DNA from: Bog-756 sp035531955
GTDB lineage: Bacteria > Actinomycetota > Acidimicrobiia > Acidimicrobiales > RAAP-2
Reading direction: 5' to 3'
Assembly: GCA_035531955.1 (NCBI GenBank)
Contig: DATKRZ010000069.1
Span: 1-24,699 of the forward strand
DNA: 24,699 bases
Shown: positions 7,462 to 16,030 of the stretch, piece after piece
Position numbering within the stretch: the stretch's first letter is position 1
Layout of the letters: each line of letters starts with the position of its first letter
Translations under genes and position numbers: made by a program
The notes under the pieces: generated by a model
What the model was told of the DNA's origin: nothing
What the model saw: only the letters and a program-made list of their open reading frames with translations
Database searches by the model: none

Positions 7462-8304
7462 CTACGGCAGGAGCACCCCTCCTCCTCGCTGTCCGGCCAG
7501 AGCCACCACCAGCGCGTCCACGAGCCCGTCGATGGTGTGCGGACTCGCCTCCCCGGCCACTCCGAGGCCGGCCGATCGGACCGAACGCGAAGTGACCGGG
7601 CCGATGGTGACGATCACCGGGGGGATGCCGGCAGGTCCGAGCAGCTCGATGGTCCGCTCCACGGTCGAGGTCGAGGTGAACAGCACGGCGTCCGAGCCTG
7701 CGGCCGACTCGATCGCCGCTGCCCCGGGGTGGGCGGCCACCGTCCGGTAGGCGGTGACTTCGTCGACCAGCCAGCCCTTCGACCTGAGTCCCGCGGCCAG
7801 TGCGCCCCGCACCGTCTCCGCTCGAGGGAACAGCACCGTCCCGATCCCGCCTGGTCGTCGGCCCGGGTCCGCTGCGCCCGGCTCCTCGGGTCCTTCCCGC
7901 CCCAGTGGATCGACGGCGGGGAACTCCTCGGCCAAAGCCTCCGACACCGACACCGTCGGCACCAGGTCGGGCCGGATCCCTCCCTCGGCAAGGGCGGCGG
8001 CGGTCCCGGCGCCCACCGCCGCCCACCGCACCCCCGCGGGCACCGGGCCCCCCTCGAGCACGGCCAGGAATCTGGACACGGCGTTGGACGAGGTGAAGGC
8101 GACCCACTGGTAGGCACCGGCCGACAGGCGGTGTGCGGCCCGGGCCAGGGCCTCGCCGCCGTCCACGGGATCCTCGATGGCGATGACCGGAAGCTCCACG
8201 ACCGTGGCGCCCAGGCCCACCAGGCGGTCGGCCAGGGCCGGTGCCTCGGATCGGGCCCGGGTGACGACCACGCTTCGGCCGGCCAGAGGTGGTGGTGCGC
8301 TCAA
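7462..8304 (-). CDS. hemD: Uroporphyrinogen-III synthase
   Basis: HemD closes hydroxymethylbilane into uroporphyrinogen III with inversion of ring D. The family is poorly conserved. The fold signature is still clear: GRSVVVTRARSEAPALADRL at the start, WVAFTSSNAVSRFL near residue 67, a central VLFPRAETVRGALAAGLRSKGW with the typical R-A-E-x-x-R element, VLFTSTSTVERTIELLG, and IGPVTSRSVRSAGLGV close to the end. The length of 280 aa is normal. It starts with TTG at 8304 and overlaps the cobA stop by 4 nt (TTGA), which points to translational coupling. A Pro/Gly-rich insertion at about 135-155 separates the two domains. Confidence 0.92.
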   Translation of the reverse strand: MSAPPPLAGRSVVVTRARSEAPALADRLVGLGATVVELPVIAIEDPVDGGEALARAAHRLSAGAYQWVAFTSSNAVSRFLAVLEGGPVPAGVRWAAVGAGTAAALAEGGIRPDLVPTVSVSEALAEEFPAVDPLGREGPEEPGAADPGRRPGGIGTVLFPRAETVRGALAAGLRSKGWLVDEVTAYRTVAAHPGAAAIESAAGSDAVLFTSTSTVERTIELLGPAGIPPVIVTIGPVTSRSVRSAGLGVAGEASPHTIDGLVDALVVALAGQRGGGVLLP

Positions 8305-9035
8305 GGGGGGCCGGCACCCCCGGGCCCCGGCCCGAAGTCCAGCGCCGACACCGGGCCGACCACGATGGCCGACGGCGCCGGCAGCTCGACCGAGGCCAGG
8401 CCGCCGAGCGTCGAGCGAACCACCTGCTGGTGCGGAGTGGTCCCCCAGTGCACCACCGCCACCGGCGTGTCGGCGTCCCGGCCGCTCCTGACCAGCTCGG
8501 CGGCGATCCGTGCCCTCTCGGACATGCCCATCAGGATCACCAGGGTCCCGCCGGCCCGGCCGAGCGAGTACCAGTCGACGCCGCCCGGGGCCGACCGGTC
8601 TCCCACGTGGCCGGTGACCACGGTCACCGAGGTCGCCATCCCCCGGTGGGTGACCGGGATCCCCGCCGCCGCCGGGGCGGCGAAGGCGGAGCTCACGCCC
8701 GGCACCACCTCGTAGTCGACCCCCGCGTCGCGAAGCGCCTCGGCTTCCTCCCCGCCGCGGCCGAACACGAACGGATCTCCGCCCTTCAGGCGGACCACCC
8801 GCTTGCCGGCCCGCCCGTGCTCGACCAGCTGGGCGTTGATCTCGGCCTGCGGCCTCGACGTCCCCGGGGTCTTGCCCACGTTGATCAGCTCGGCGCCGGG
8901 CGGGGCCAGGTCGAGCAGCTCCTGGCCGATCAGCCGGTCATAGATCACCACTTCGGCCCTCCCGAGCAGCTCGGCGCCTCGCCTCGTGAACAGCCCCGGG
9001 TCGCCCGGGCCGGCGCCGACCAGCGAGACGCTCAC
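8301..9035 (-). CDS. cobA: Uroporphyrinogen-III C-methyltransferase
   Basis: This enzyme adds two SAM-derived methyl groups to uroporphyrinogen III to give precorrin-2, the branch point to cobalamin and siroheme. Diagnostic motifs are VSLVGAGPGDPGL at residues 3-15, GKRVVRLKGGDPFVFGRGG near 78-95, and VVPGVSSAFAAPAAAGIPVT near 110-129. At 244 aa it is a stand-alone methyltransferase, without the CysG oxidase/chelatase domain or a fused HemD. It starts with GTG at 9035 and overlaps hemC by 4 nt (GTGA); its own stop overlaps hemD by 4 nt. Placing it between hemC and hemD ties corrinoid/siroheme supply to heme precursor synthesis. Confidence 0.95.
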   Translation of the reverse strand: MSVSLVGAGPGDPGLFTRRGAELLGRAEVVIYDRLIGQELLDLAPPGAELINVGKTPGTSRPQAEINAQLVEHGRAGKRVVRLKGGDPFVFGRGGEEAEALRDAGVDYEVVPGVSSAFAAPAAAGIPVTHRGMATSVTVVTGHVGDRSAPGGVDWYSLGRAGGTLVILMGMSERARIAAELVRSGRDADTPVAVVHWGTTPHQQVVRSTLGGLASVELPAPSAIVVGPVSALDFGPGPGGAGPP

Positions 9036-10051
9036 CCCGCCACCTCCGAGGGGCCGCCGTCGCGCCCGTCGCCCTCGCCGGTGGCCGGGAGCCAGCCGCC
9101 CAGCTCGGCGCCTCCGGCCTCGTCGAGCAGGTACCGGGCCACGGCCCGGCCCAACGCTCCCGGTCGGGCACCGGTGAGGGCGTGTCGGAGGACGACCAGT
9201 CCGTCCGGCGACGCCATCATCCCGGTCAGACGGATGGGGCCGGTGCCGGCCGGGGCCACCCCTGACCCAGGGTCGACGCCCTCATCGGCCCAGGTGGCGT
9301 GGGCCCCGACAGGCAGCGTGCAGCCGGCACCCAACTCGGCCAGGAACGACCGCTCCGCGGTGACCAGCGGTCCGACTTCCGGGTCGTCGACCGCGGCCAG
9401 GACGGAGCGGGTGGTCGGGTCGTCGGCCCGGCACTCGACCGCCAGCGCTCCCTGCCCGACCTGGGGGAGCATCACCTCCGGCCCGAGCACCTCGACCTCG
9501 AGACCGTCGGGTGGGGACCACCCGAGCCGGTCGATCGCCGCCTTGGCCACTACCACCGCGGCGGCACCCCCCGCCCCGGCGGCGGCCAGGCGGGTGGCCA
9601 GATTCCCCCGCAACCCGGTGAAGGTGAGGTCGGGCCGGTGGTTGGCCAGCTGCACCCGGCGACGAGCAGAGCCGGTGGCGACGGTCGACCCGGTGGGCAG
9701 GGACTCGATGGTGCCGCCGACCAGCACGTCGCGGGGGTCGGCCCGCTCCGGGAATGCCGCCAGCACCAACTCGGGGGCGCCCAGGGCGGGGCCAGCCGGC
9801 AGGTCCTTGGCCGAGTGCACGGCGGCGTCGGCGGCACCACGCACCACCGCCCACTGCACCTCCTTGACGAACACGCCCTGTCCCCCGAGCCGGTCGAGGG
9901 GGACATCGACCCGCCGATCGCCCTCGGTCTCGACCACCACGAGCGTGGCGGCGGTCCCGACCCCCTCGAGCAGGGACGCCACCCGGTGCGCCTGCCACAG
10001 GGCCAGCGGTGATCCACGTGTGGCGAGCCGGACCACCGACCGATCACTCAC
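9032..10051 (-). CDS. hemC: Hydroxymethylbilane synthase (porphobilinogen deaminase)
   Basis: HemC polymerises four porphobilinogens into hydroxymethylbilane. Visible motifs are LATRGSPLALWQAHRV at the N-terminus, ALGAPELVLAAFPERADPRD, GTGSARRR-type GSARRRVQL, LRGNLATRL, and the dipyrromethane-anchor loop ELGAGCTLPVGAHA with Cys244 (E. coli Cys242 equivalent). The frame extends upstream into hemA as far as 10213, but GTG at 10051 (VSDRSVVRL) is the only in-frame start after the hemA stop at 10075. It gives 339 aa, a normal length. The gene is 23 nt downstream of hemA and overlaps cobA by 4 nt. Confidence 0.95.
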   Translation of the reverse strand: MSDRSVVRLATRGSPLALWQAHRVASLLEGVGTAATLVVVETEGDRRVDVPLDRLGGQGVFVKEVQWAVVRGAADAAVHSAKDLPAGPALGAPELVLAAFPERADPRDVLVGGTIESLPTGSTVATGSARRRVQLANHRPDLTFTGLRGNLATRLAAAGAGGAAAVVVAKAAIDRLGWSPPDGLEVEVLGPEVMLPQVGQGALAVECRADDPTTRSVLAAVDDPEVGPLVTAERSFLAELGAGCTLPVGAHATWADEGVDPGSGVAPAGTGPIRLTGMMASPDGLVVLRHALTGARPGALGRAVARYLLDEAGGAELGGWLPATGEGDGRDGGPSEVAG

Positions 10052-10074
10052 AGGCGAGACCCACGGGCCACCGC

Positions 10075-11358
10075 CTAGAGGTCGAAAAGCGTCCGGAGTG
10101 CCTCCACCAGCCGTTCGCTCCTCGGGGTCCCGGCGGCATCCTTCAGGACCACCGTCGGCTGATGAAGCAATTTGGCCACCATGGCCCGGGTCACCGCGTC
10201 GACCTGTTCCCACTGCACGTCGGACAGCTCGGAGCGCTTCGACCGCTGCCGGTCGAACTCGGTCCGCCGGGCCTCTTCCACGCGGGCCCTGAGGGCCGAG
10301 ACCATGGGGGCGGCGTCCCGGGCACGGGAGGCCACCCGGTACCGCTCGACCTCGTCGGTGACGATGGAGGTCGCTCCGGCCACCTCCTCCTCGCGCCCGG
10401 TGAGCGCATCGGCAACCGCGGAGCGGAGCACCTCCATGTCGAGCAGAACCACCCCGGCGAGCCCGGTCGGGGCCGGCTCGACGTTGCGGGGAACGCCGAG
10501 GTCGATGACCACGAGCGGATCGGCGGGATGACGGCCGGCGGCGGCGGCCTCGAGCATCGGGGTGTCGATGATCGGATGGGTGGTCCCCACCGAGGTGAAC
10601 ACCACATCAGCCGAGGACAGAAACGGGCCCAGGTCGTCGAGCGACCCGGTGGTCACCCGGGTCGCCCCGGCGCCGGTGAGCGCGCCGGCGACCGCCTCGG
10701 CCCGGTCGGGGGTGCGGTTGGCGATGACCAGAGCGGCCGTTCCCCGTCCGGCCAGGGCCTGGGTCACCCCTTCGCCCATCTCCCCGGCTCCCACCACCAG
10801 CACCCTGGCGCCGGCCAGGCCGCCGCTCCGGCGACCGGCGGCCAGGGCCACGGCCCCGTGGGACAGCGAGGTGATGCCGCGGGCGATGGCCGTCTCCGAC
10901 CGGACCCGCTTGCCGGTCTCGACCGCGTGGCGGAAGAGCGCACCGAGCACCGGCCCGGACACCTGCTCGACCTGTGCCTTCTCCCAGGCCCGGCGGACCT
11001 GGCCCAGGACCTCGGACTCCCCCAGGACGGCGGAGTCGAGCCCGGCTGCCACGGTGAACAGGTGGTCGGCGACGTCGTCGTCGAATCGGACCATCAGATG
11101 CTCGGCCAGCGTGTCAGCAGGACTCCCACTGATGGTGGCCAGGAACTCCTGCAACTCGGCCACGCCGTCATGGAACCGCTCGACGACGGCGTAGACCTCG
11201 GTGCGCAGGCAGGTGGAGAGGATGACCGCCTCGGAGAGGTTGGACTTGTCCCGCAGACGGCCGAGGGCCTTGGGCAGGGCGGCGTCGGTCACCGCCACCT
11301 GCTCGAGCAGGTCGAGCGGCGACTGGCGCTGTTCGATGCCCACCACGATCACCGACAT
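10075..11358 (-). CDS. hemA: Glutamyl-tRNA reductase
   Basis: HemA reduces glutamyl-tRNA to glutamate-1-semialdehyde with NADPH and commits carbon to tetrapyrroles. The catalytic Cys50 sits in AVILSTCLRTEVYAVVE. Also visible are DSAVLGESEVLGQVRRAW near residue 108, the Rossmann motif VLVVGAGEMGEGV near 185, and VIDLGVPRNVEP, followed by the C-terminal dimerisation helices. At 427 aa it is standard. The start ATG at 11358 has a good ribosome site (AAGGGGGTGG) close upstream. It opens the hem gene cluster, 220 nt after rex on the same strand. Known family members are controlled by heme-dependent turnover and in Streptomyces by Rex, but I see no Rex box in the upstream gap. Confidence 0.97.
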   Translation of the reverse strand: MSVIVVGIEQRQSPLDLLEQVAVTDAALPKALGRLRDKSNLSEAVILSTCLRTEVYAVVERFHDGVAELQEFLATISGSPADTLAEHLMVRFDDDVADHLFTVAAGLDSAVLGESEVLGQVRRAWEKAQVEQVSGPVLGALFRHAVETGKRVRSETAIARGITSLSHGAVALAAGRRSGGLAGARVLVVGAGEMGEGVTQALAGRGTAALVIANRTPDRAEAVAGALTGAGATRVTTGSLDDLGPFLSSADVVFTSVGTTHPIIDTPMLEAAAAGRHPADPLVVIDLGVPRNVEPAPTGLAGVVLLDMEVLRSAVADALTGREEEVAGATSIVTDEVERYRVASRARDAAPMVSALRARVEEARRTEFDRQRSKRSELSDVQWEQVDAVTRAMVAKLLHQPTVVLKDAAGTPRSERLVEALRTLFDL

Positions 11359-11470
11359 CGGGCCACCCCCTTCCCGGCTCCCCGGCCTGGGTGGCGGCTC
11401 ACCGGGTCACGGCCCCGATCGGCTGGCGGCACGGCAGGTCAGGAGGGCGCACGTCCACCACCCAAGCGTA

Positions 11471-11484
11471 GGCCGGATCCGGCC
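11471..11484. promoter_or_regulatory. 14-bp palindrome in a possible hemA promoter
   Basis: The sequence ggccggatccggcc is a perfect palindrome in the rex-hemA gap. On the minus strand it is followed directly by TACGCT (11470-11465), a plausible -10 box for hemA, and preceded 16 nt upstream by ATGGCT. It would therefore lie between -35 and -10. In such GC-rich DNA a 14-bp palindrome could also be chance. Confidence 0.3.
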
Positions 11485-11578
11485 GCAGCCATGCCGCGAG
11501 CCCCGAGCCGGCGGACGTCGGCCCGGCGGGCACCAGGCCCCTGTGCGAGGCATCGGCCCCGCATCGGAGGGGGCGGGG

Positions 11579-12328
11579 TCAGTCGGACGTGTTGCCGGTC
11601 AGCCCGACCGATCGGATCACCGGCATTCGGTCGTCGCCGGCACTCTCGATGCGCCGGGCCTGGTAGAAGCTCATGACCTGCAACTCGATGCTGAGGTCGA
11701 CGTAGCGCAGGAGCACGTCGGGGGGGACCTCCAGCACCTGGGGGGCGAAGTTGAGGATCGAGCGGACCCCGGAGCCGACCATCAGGTCGGCCACCCGCTG
11801 GGCCACCGAGGCCGGAGTGGTGATGACCCCGATGGCCAGGGGAACCTCACAGGCGATGTCGGGGAGGTCGTCGGGGTGCCGGACCATGACGTCATCGACC
11901 CGCTCGCCGATGATGGCCGGATCGGTGTCGAGCAGGGCGGTCACATTGAAGTTGCGGGCCGCGAAGCCCTGGGAACGGGCCAGGGCCCTGCCGAGGTTGC
12001 CGATGCCGGCGATCACCACCGGCCACTCCCGATCGAGCCCGAGTTGGCGGTCGATCTGCTCGATGAGGAATGCGGTGTCGTACCCCGCGCCCCGGGTGCC
12101 GAACGAGCCCAGCAGCGACAGGTCCTTTCGCACCTTGGCCGCATTGACCCGGGCCGAGGAGGCGAGCAGTTCCGACGAAACGGTGGTGGTGCCGGAACGG
12201 AGTAGTTCCTCCAGGATGCGCTGGTAGACCGGGAGCCGGACGACGGTGGCCTCCGGGATCCTGCGGGCGCTCGGAGCCGTCGGGCCCGACCCGAGGTCGG
12301 GCGTGGGAGCCGGGGGGTCGCTTGACAC
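11579..12328 (-). CDS. rex: Redox-sensing transcriptional repressor Rex
   Basis: Rex is a dimeric repressor that senses the NADH/NAD+ ratio and controls respiratory and fermentative genes. The N-terminal winged helix is at about residues 25-85 (RLPVYQRILEELLRSGTTTV, then SARVNAAKVRKDLSLLGSFG). The Rossmann domain carries VVIAGIGNLGRALARS, and the C-terminal domain-swapped helix ends in SIELQVMSFYQARR. The frame is open upstream to 12607, but that part overlaps the next gene and reads as a shadow. GTG at 12328 gives 249 aa with a Pro-rich N-terminus, consistent with actinobacterial Rex. A short inverted repeat after the stop, about 11550-11575 (GCCCC/GGGGC), may act as a weak terminator. The rex-hemA neighbourhood is the classic actinobacterial arrangement. 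Confidence 0.95.
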   Translation of the reverse strand: MSSDPPAPTPDLGSGPTAPSARRIPEATVVRLPVYQRILEELLRSGTTTVSSELLASSARVNAAKVRKDLSLLGSFGTRGAGYDTAFLIEQIDRQLGLDREWPVVIAGIGNLGRALARSQGFAARNFNVTALLDTDPAIIGERVDDVMVRHPDDLPDIACEVPLAIGVITTPASVAQRVADLMVGSGVRSILNFAPQVLEVPPDVLLRYVDLSIELQVMSFYQARRIESAGDDRMPVIRSVGLTGNTSD

Positions 12329-12398
12329 TGGTCGGATCGTAGGACCCGCGGGTCCCGGGCGGAAAGCCGGAAGCCGGGTCGCCCGGCCCGGCCGGCAG

Positions 12399-13307
12399 TC
12401 AGGGTCCGGTGTCTTCGGGGGCCGCCACCGAGATGCGAACGGTCTGCCCCGGGCCGCTGATGCCGAGTTGCAGAGCCGCCGAGGCCCGGTCGAGCACCAG
12501 GGCCATCCGCCCGTTGGCGTCGAGGGCCAGCCCGTACTCACCGTCGCCGAGCTCCGCGAAGGCCAGTACCCTGCGCACCGGCACGGACCGCCGACGCGCT
12601 GCGCCATCCCCCTCCACCCGCGCCGTCGCCGTGCCCCCGGCCAGGAGGCCGATCTCTTCGAGCACCGCGGGCCGGAGCCGCAGTTGGACGTTGCCGAAAT
12701 GGTCGACCCAGGTGACGGTGGTGACCACCGCCCACCCGTTCGGCGTGGATTCGACCCGAGGCTCAGGACCGCGGCCGGCCGCCTCCCGGACGGTCAGCGA
12801 GGCGGGGTCGACCTGGACCCCGAGGTCCTCGGGGCGCCCCCCCATGACCAGATGTGCGGCCGCCGGACCGAAGACGTCCCTTCCGTCGAAGGTCTTCCCC
12901 ACCGGTCCGGAGCGTCCGGGAGTCGCCCGGGCCGGGTCGAGCTGGATGACCCCGACCGCACCCCCCAGTTCCGTCGCCATCGGCACCAGCAGCCCGTTGT
13001 CCGGGCCGACCAGCCAGGCCGGACCGTCGCCCGCGGTCCCGATGGCCACTCCCCGGCGGGCGGTGCCCACGCCGGGGTCGACCACTGCCAGGACGACGCC
13101 CGGGCCGAGGAAGGGTGCGCAACGCACCAGCATCGAGGCACCGGAGTCGACGTCGAACGGCGGGATCCGATGGGAGACATCGATGACCGGTCGAGCGGGT
13201 GCCAGCCGGTGGAGCACGGCATGGACCACACCGACGAACTCGTCGGAGGTGCCGTAATCGGAGAGGAAGAAGACGGCCGGCGAGTCAGCGTCCATGAGCT
13301 CCGGCAC
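12399..13307 (-). CDS. SAM hydroxide adenosyltransferase-like protein (DUF62 family)
   Basis: The protein belongs to the DUF62 group, related to fluorinase and chlorinase, whose ordinary members hydrolyse S-adenosylmethionine to adenosine and methionine. Visible motifs are FFLSDYGTSDEFVGV near residue 13, VVDPGVGTARRGV near 75 (the Asp and Arg of the reported Asp-Arg-His triad), VGPDNGLLVP near 100, KTFDGRDVFGPAAAHL near 138, and a C-terminal domain with WVDHFGNVQL. In the families I know the fourth motif reads F-H-G-R-D; here Asp141 (GAC codon) replaces that His, which may alter chemistry. The start is GTG 13307 or ATG 13295; the latter has a better-spaced G-rich ribosome site. The gene lies between proC and rex. 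The biological role of these enzymes is unclear. Confidence 0.85.
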   Translation of the reverse strand: MPELMDADSPAVFFLSDYGTSDEFVGVVHAVLHRLAPARPVIDVSHRIPPFDVDSGASMLVRCAPFLGPGVVLAVVDPGVGTARRGVAIGTAGDGPAWLVGPDNGLLVPMATELGGAVGVIQLDPARATPGRSGPVGKTFDGRDVFGPAAAHLVMGGRPEDLGVQVDPASLTVREAAGRGPEPRVESTPNGWAVVTTVTWVDHFGNVQLRLRPAVLEEIGLLAGGTATARVEGDGAARRRSVPVRRVLAFAELGDGEYGLALDANGRMALVLDRASAALQLGISGPGQTVRISVAAPEDTGP

Positions 13308-13343
13308 CCCCCGAGGTCAAAAGGCGCGCCCTCCGGTCGCTGG

Positions 13344-14135
13344 TCACCGCCCCAGCTGCTTGGAGCGCTCGGTGGCCGCGGCCACGGCTTCGATGAACGC
13401 GGAGCGCACCGCCTTGAACTCGAGCGTGCGCAGGGCCGCGGCGGTCGTGCCTCCCGGCGAGGTCACCGCGGCGCGCAGCTCAGCGGGATCCTCTCCGGTC
13501 TCGGCCATCATCCGGGCCGAGCCCAAGATGGTCCCGACCACCAGCTGTCGGCTGACCTCCCGGGAGAGCCCGGCGCTGATTCCGGCCTCGATCATCGCCT
13601 CGGCCACCAAGAAGACATAGGCCGGGCCCGACCCCGATACTCCGGTGACCGCGTCCAGATGCCGTTCGGGCAGGCGCACCACCGCGCCCACCGAGGCCAG
13701 GATCCCCTCGGCCCAGTCAAGGTCGGCCGCCTGCGCCGCGCTCCCCCCGGACATGGCGGCCACACCCGAGCCGACCAGGGCCGGCGTGTTGGGCATGGCC
13801 CGTACGACCACGCCACCCGGGCCGAGCGCGGCCTCGAGGCGGGCCGACGACAGCCCGGCCACGATCGAGAGCACCCGCGTGATCTCCACCGCGGCCATCG
13901 TTCGGAGCACCGCCTCGGCCACCTCGGGTTTCACGGCCAGCACCGCCCCGTCGGCGGGAACCACCCCGTCCACGACCCGCAACCCGGGATGGTCCTCGCT
14001 CAGGCGCTGGCGCTGGGCCGGGTCGGGCTCGCTCACGGCCAGTTCCGCCACCGGTGCCCATCCGGCGGCGATCAGGCCGCCGAGCAGGGCCGAGCCCATC
14101 TTTCCGCCGCCGACGACCAGGAGTTTCGGCGCCAC
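13344..14135 (-). CDS. proC: Pyrroline-5-carboxylate reductase
   Basis: ProC reduces 1-pyrroline-5-carboxylate to proline with NAD(P)H, the last step of proline synthesis. Motifs are the nucleotide-binding LLVVGGGKMGSALLGGLI at the start, LAVKPEVAEAVL near 75, RAMPNTPALVGSGVAAMSG near 115-135, and the C-terminal signature VSGSGPAYVFLVAEAMIEAG followed by VTSPGGTTAAAL. The frame is open upstream to 14276, but the extra residues resemble no ProC. GTG at 14135 gives 263 aa, the normal length. It lies 88 nt after the YbjN-domain gene and 36 nt before the DUF62 gene, all on one strand. Confidence 0.95.
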   Translation of the reverse strand: MAPKLLVVGGGKMGSALLGGLIAAGWAPVAELAVSEPDPAQRQRLSEDHPGLRVVDGVVPADGAVLAVKPEVAEAVLRTMAAVEITRVLSIVAGLSSARLEAALGPGGVVVRAMPNTPALVGSGVAAMSGGSAAQAADLDWAEGILASVGAVVRLPERHLDAVTGVSGSGPAYVFLVAEAMIEAGISAGLSREVSRQLVVGTILGSARMMAETGEDPAELRAAVTSPGGTTAAALRTLEFKAVRSAFIEAVAAATERSKQLGR

Positions 14136-14223
14136 GCACGAGACGCTACCAGTGGCCCCATTCCGACGGCATGGGCGGTCGGGGCATGACCGGACGCCGG
14201 CTGGCGGCCGCCCACGGAACGAC

Positions 14224-14742
14224 TCAGACGGAGCCGGCCGGAGCCGGAGCCGCCCGCCGCCGGTACCTGCCCTCATACCCGATGGTCATCGCGGTCGGGA
14301 AGCAGGCATCGGTGTAGGCCAGGGAGGCGCCCATGATCCGGTCCAGCTCCTCTTCGTCCACCCGCTCCACCGGGACCCGGCCGACCAGGTAGATGGCGTC
14401 CTCGGGCCCGAGGGCGAAGCTCATTCCCAGCAGGTCGCCGTTCTTCTTGAGCAGGTACTCCCAGGTGGCCTCCACGTTCGTCTCCGGACCGGGCATGAAC
14501 TGGGTCTCGTGGTGGAGGGTCCGCTGCCGCAGGGTAAGCCAGACCGTCACGAACTCCTTCTCGTCCCCTCGCAGCCGGAGGTACCAGCGGGGGGCTCCGG
14601 ACACCGGGTCGCCACCCGGCTGGCGATCGACCGCCACCAGCGCACCCCCCTCGGCGAGCTCCCGCTCACCCCAGCTGTCGATCAGCTCGCAGACCGCCGC
14701 CCGTTCCCCGGCGCCCAGGATGCCGCTCCACCGATCGGTCAT
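14224..14742 (-). CDS. YbjN-domain protein next to mshA
   Basis: This 172-residue soluble protein matches the YbjN domain type found directly beside mshA in mycobacteria (there Rv0487). YbjN domains resemble type III secretion chaperones in fold; no enzyme activity is known for this subgroup. Seen features are WYLRLRGDEKEFVTVWLTL near residue 55, a central HHETQFMPGPETNVEATWEY, KKNGDLLGMSFALGPEDAIY, and a basic, Pro-rich tail. ATG at 14742 overlaps the mshA stop by 4 nt (ATGA), so the two are translationally coupled and probably functionally linked. The open frame upstream to 14895 lies inside mshA and is ignored. Confidence 0.85.
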   Translation of the reverse strand: MTDRWSGILGAGERAAVCELIDSWGERELAEGGALVAVDRQPGGDPVSGAPRWYLRLRGDEKEFVTVWLTLRQRTLHHETQFMPGPETNVEATWEYLLKKNGDLLGMSFALGPEDAIYLVGRVPVERVDEEELDRIMGASLAYTDACFPTAMTIGYEGRYRRRAAPAPAGSV

Positions 14743-16001
14743 GAGCACTCGACAAGCCGGCCCACGGTCAGTTCGGCGTAGATCTCGCGGAGGAGGTGGG
14801 CGGCCCGCGCCCAGGTGTACCGGCGGGCTCTCAGGACGGCGCCGGTGCTCAGACGCTCGGCCAGCAGCGGCTCGGCCAGGATCTGTCGGACCCACGCGGC
14901 GAACGCCTCGGGCGAGGGATCCTCGACCAGGTAGCCGGTCCGACCGTGGTCGATGAGACTGCGCAGCCCTCCGACGTCCGAGGCCACGACCGGAGCCCCG
15001 CAGGCGGCGGCCTCCAGGGCGACCAGCCCGAAGGACTCGGACCGGCTCGGGACCAGGCAGACATCGGCGGCCCGGTAGTAGGTCGAGAGCAGCTCGTGCG
15101 GGCGGGGCGGGACGAAGACCACCCGCTGCCCGAGACCCAGTTCGCCGACCAGGGCCAGCAGCCGATCGACCTCGGCGCCGCCCCGGGGCCCGCTCGGACC
15201 GCCGACCACCACCAGTCGGGCATCGGCATGGTCGCGGCCCAGGGCGGCCAGGGTCCGCACCGCCACGGCCGCGCCCTTCAGGGGCTGTATCCGGCCGACG
15301 AAGAGCAGCAGCGGCCCCGTCTCGGGAAGGCCGAGGGCGCGTCGGGCCTGCTTGCGGTCGCCGGGGCCGAAGAACGCATGATCGACCCCTGGGGCCACGA
15401 TGCGGATCCGGGACGGGTCGGCGCCGTACAGCTGGTGGAGCTGCGCCGACTCCACCGAGCAGGAGGCGAGCACGGTGTCGGAGCAGCGGATGATGGCGGA
15501 CTCGGCCTCGGCCCGATGGTGCGGGGCGTCTGCCTCGACCTCTTCGGGGCTGGCCTCGGCCTTCACCCGGTCGAGGGTGTGGAAGGTGGAGACGAGGGGC
15601 AGGTTCATCTGATGCTTGATGGTGTGGCCGGCCATGCCGCTCAACCAGTAGTTGGCATGGACGGCGTCGAAAGGAAGGTCCTCGTCGGCGCCGAAGCCCT
15701 CCGCCGTGTTCATGCGCTTCAGCACGCCATCGGCGAACTCCTCGACCACTCGTGGGAGCATCTCCTTGGCGATGGGCGTCGGCGGTCCGGCGGAGACGTG
15801 GTGGACACGGAACCCGGGCTCGATGCTGACGGTGGTTGGAAGGTCGTCGGCCCAGGCCCGGGTGAAGACATCGCAGGCCACCCCGGCCCGGGCCAGGGCA
15901 GCGGAGAGCTCGCGAACGTAGACGTTCATGCCGCCGCCGTCCCCCGTACCGGGTTGGGCCAAGGGCGAGGTGTGCAACGAAAGGACGGCCAGACGCCTCA
16001 T
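14739..16001 (-). CDS. mshA: D-inositol-3-phosphate glycosyltransferase, mycothiol biosynthesis
   Basis: MshA transfers GlcNAc from UDP-GlcNAc to 1L-myo-inositol-1-phosphate, the first step of mycothiol synthesis, in the cytosol. It is a GT-B fold, GT4-family enzyme. The N-terminal signature HTSPLAQPGTGDGGGMNVYV at residues 10-29 is typical of MshA rather than of other GT4 enzymes. Also visible are VHANYWLSG near 115, STFHTLDRVK near 138, FVGRIQPLKGAAVAV near 233, and the sugar-nucleotide motif SRSESFGLVALEAAACGAPV near 320. At 420 aa it has the usual length. ATG at 16001 is the clear start. It overlaps the YbjN gene at its end and follows the XRE regulator with a 29-nt gap. Mycothiol genes mark the host as an actinobacterium. 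Confidence 0.95.
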   Translation of the reverse strand: MRRLAVLSLHTSPLAQPGTGDGGGMNVYVRELSAALARAGVACDVFTRAWADDLPTTVSIEPGFRVHHVSAGPPTPIAKEMLPRVVEEFADGVLKRMNTAEGFGADEDLPFDAVHANYWLSGMAGHTIKHQMNLPLVSTFHTLDRVKAEASPEEVEADAPHHRAEAESAIIRCSDTVLASCSVESAQLHQLYGADPSRIRIVAPGVDHAFFGPGDRKQARRALGLPETGPLLLFVGRIQPLKGAAVAVRTLAALGRDHADARLVVVGGPSGPRGGAEVDRLLALVGELGLGQRVVFVPPRPHELLSTYYRAADVCLVPSRSESFGLVALEAAACGAPVVASDVGGLRSLIDHGRTGYLVEDPSPEAFAAWVRQILAEPLLAERLSTGAVLRARRYTWARAAHLLREIYAELTVGRLVECS

Positions 16002-16030
16002 GCGCCGCCGATCCTACCGGGAGGCCTCGA

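Noticed and set aside
10052..10213. Longer N-terminus for HemC starting at 10213
   Set aside because: It overlaps the end of hemA; the only in-frame start after the hemA stop is GTG 10051.
10009..11676. 555-codon plus-strand open frame across hemA
   Set aside because: It lies antisense to an unambiguous hemA and reads as low-complexity His/Gly/Arg sequence.
12329..12607. Longer N-terminus for Rex starting at 12607
   Set aside because: It overlaps the DUF62 gene and does not resemble Rex; GTG 12328 gives the normal length.
12246..14189. 647-codon plus-strand open frame across the DUF62 and proC genes
   Set aside because: Antisense to two recognisable genes and without any domain pattern.
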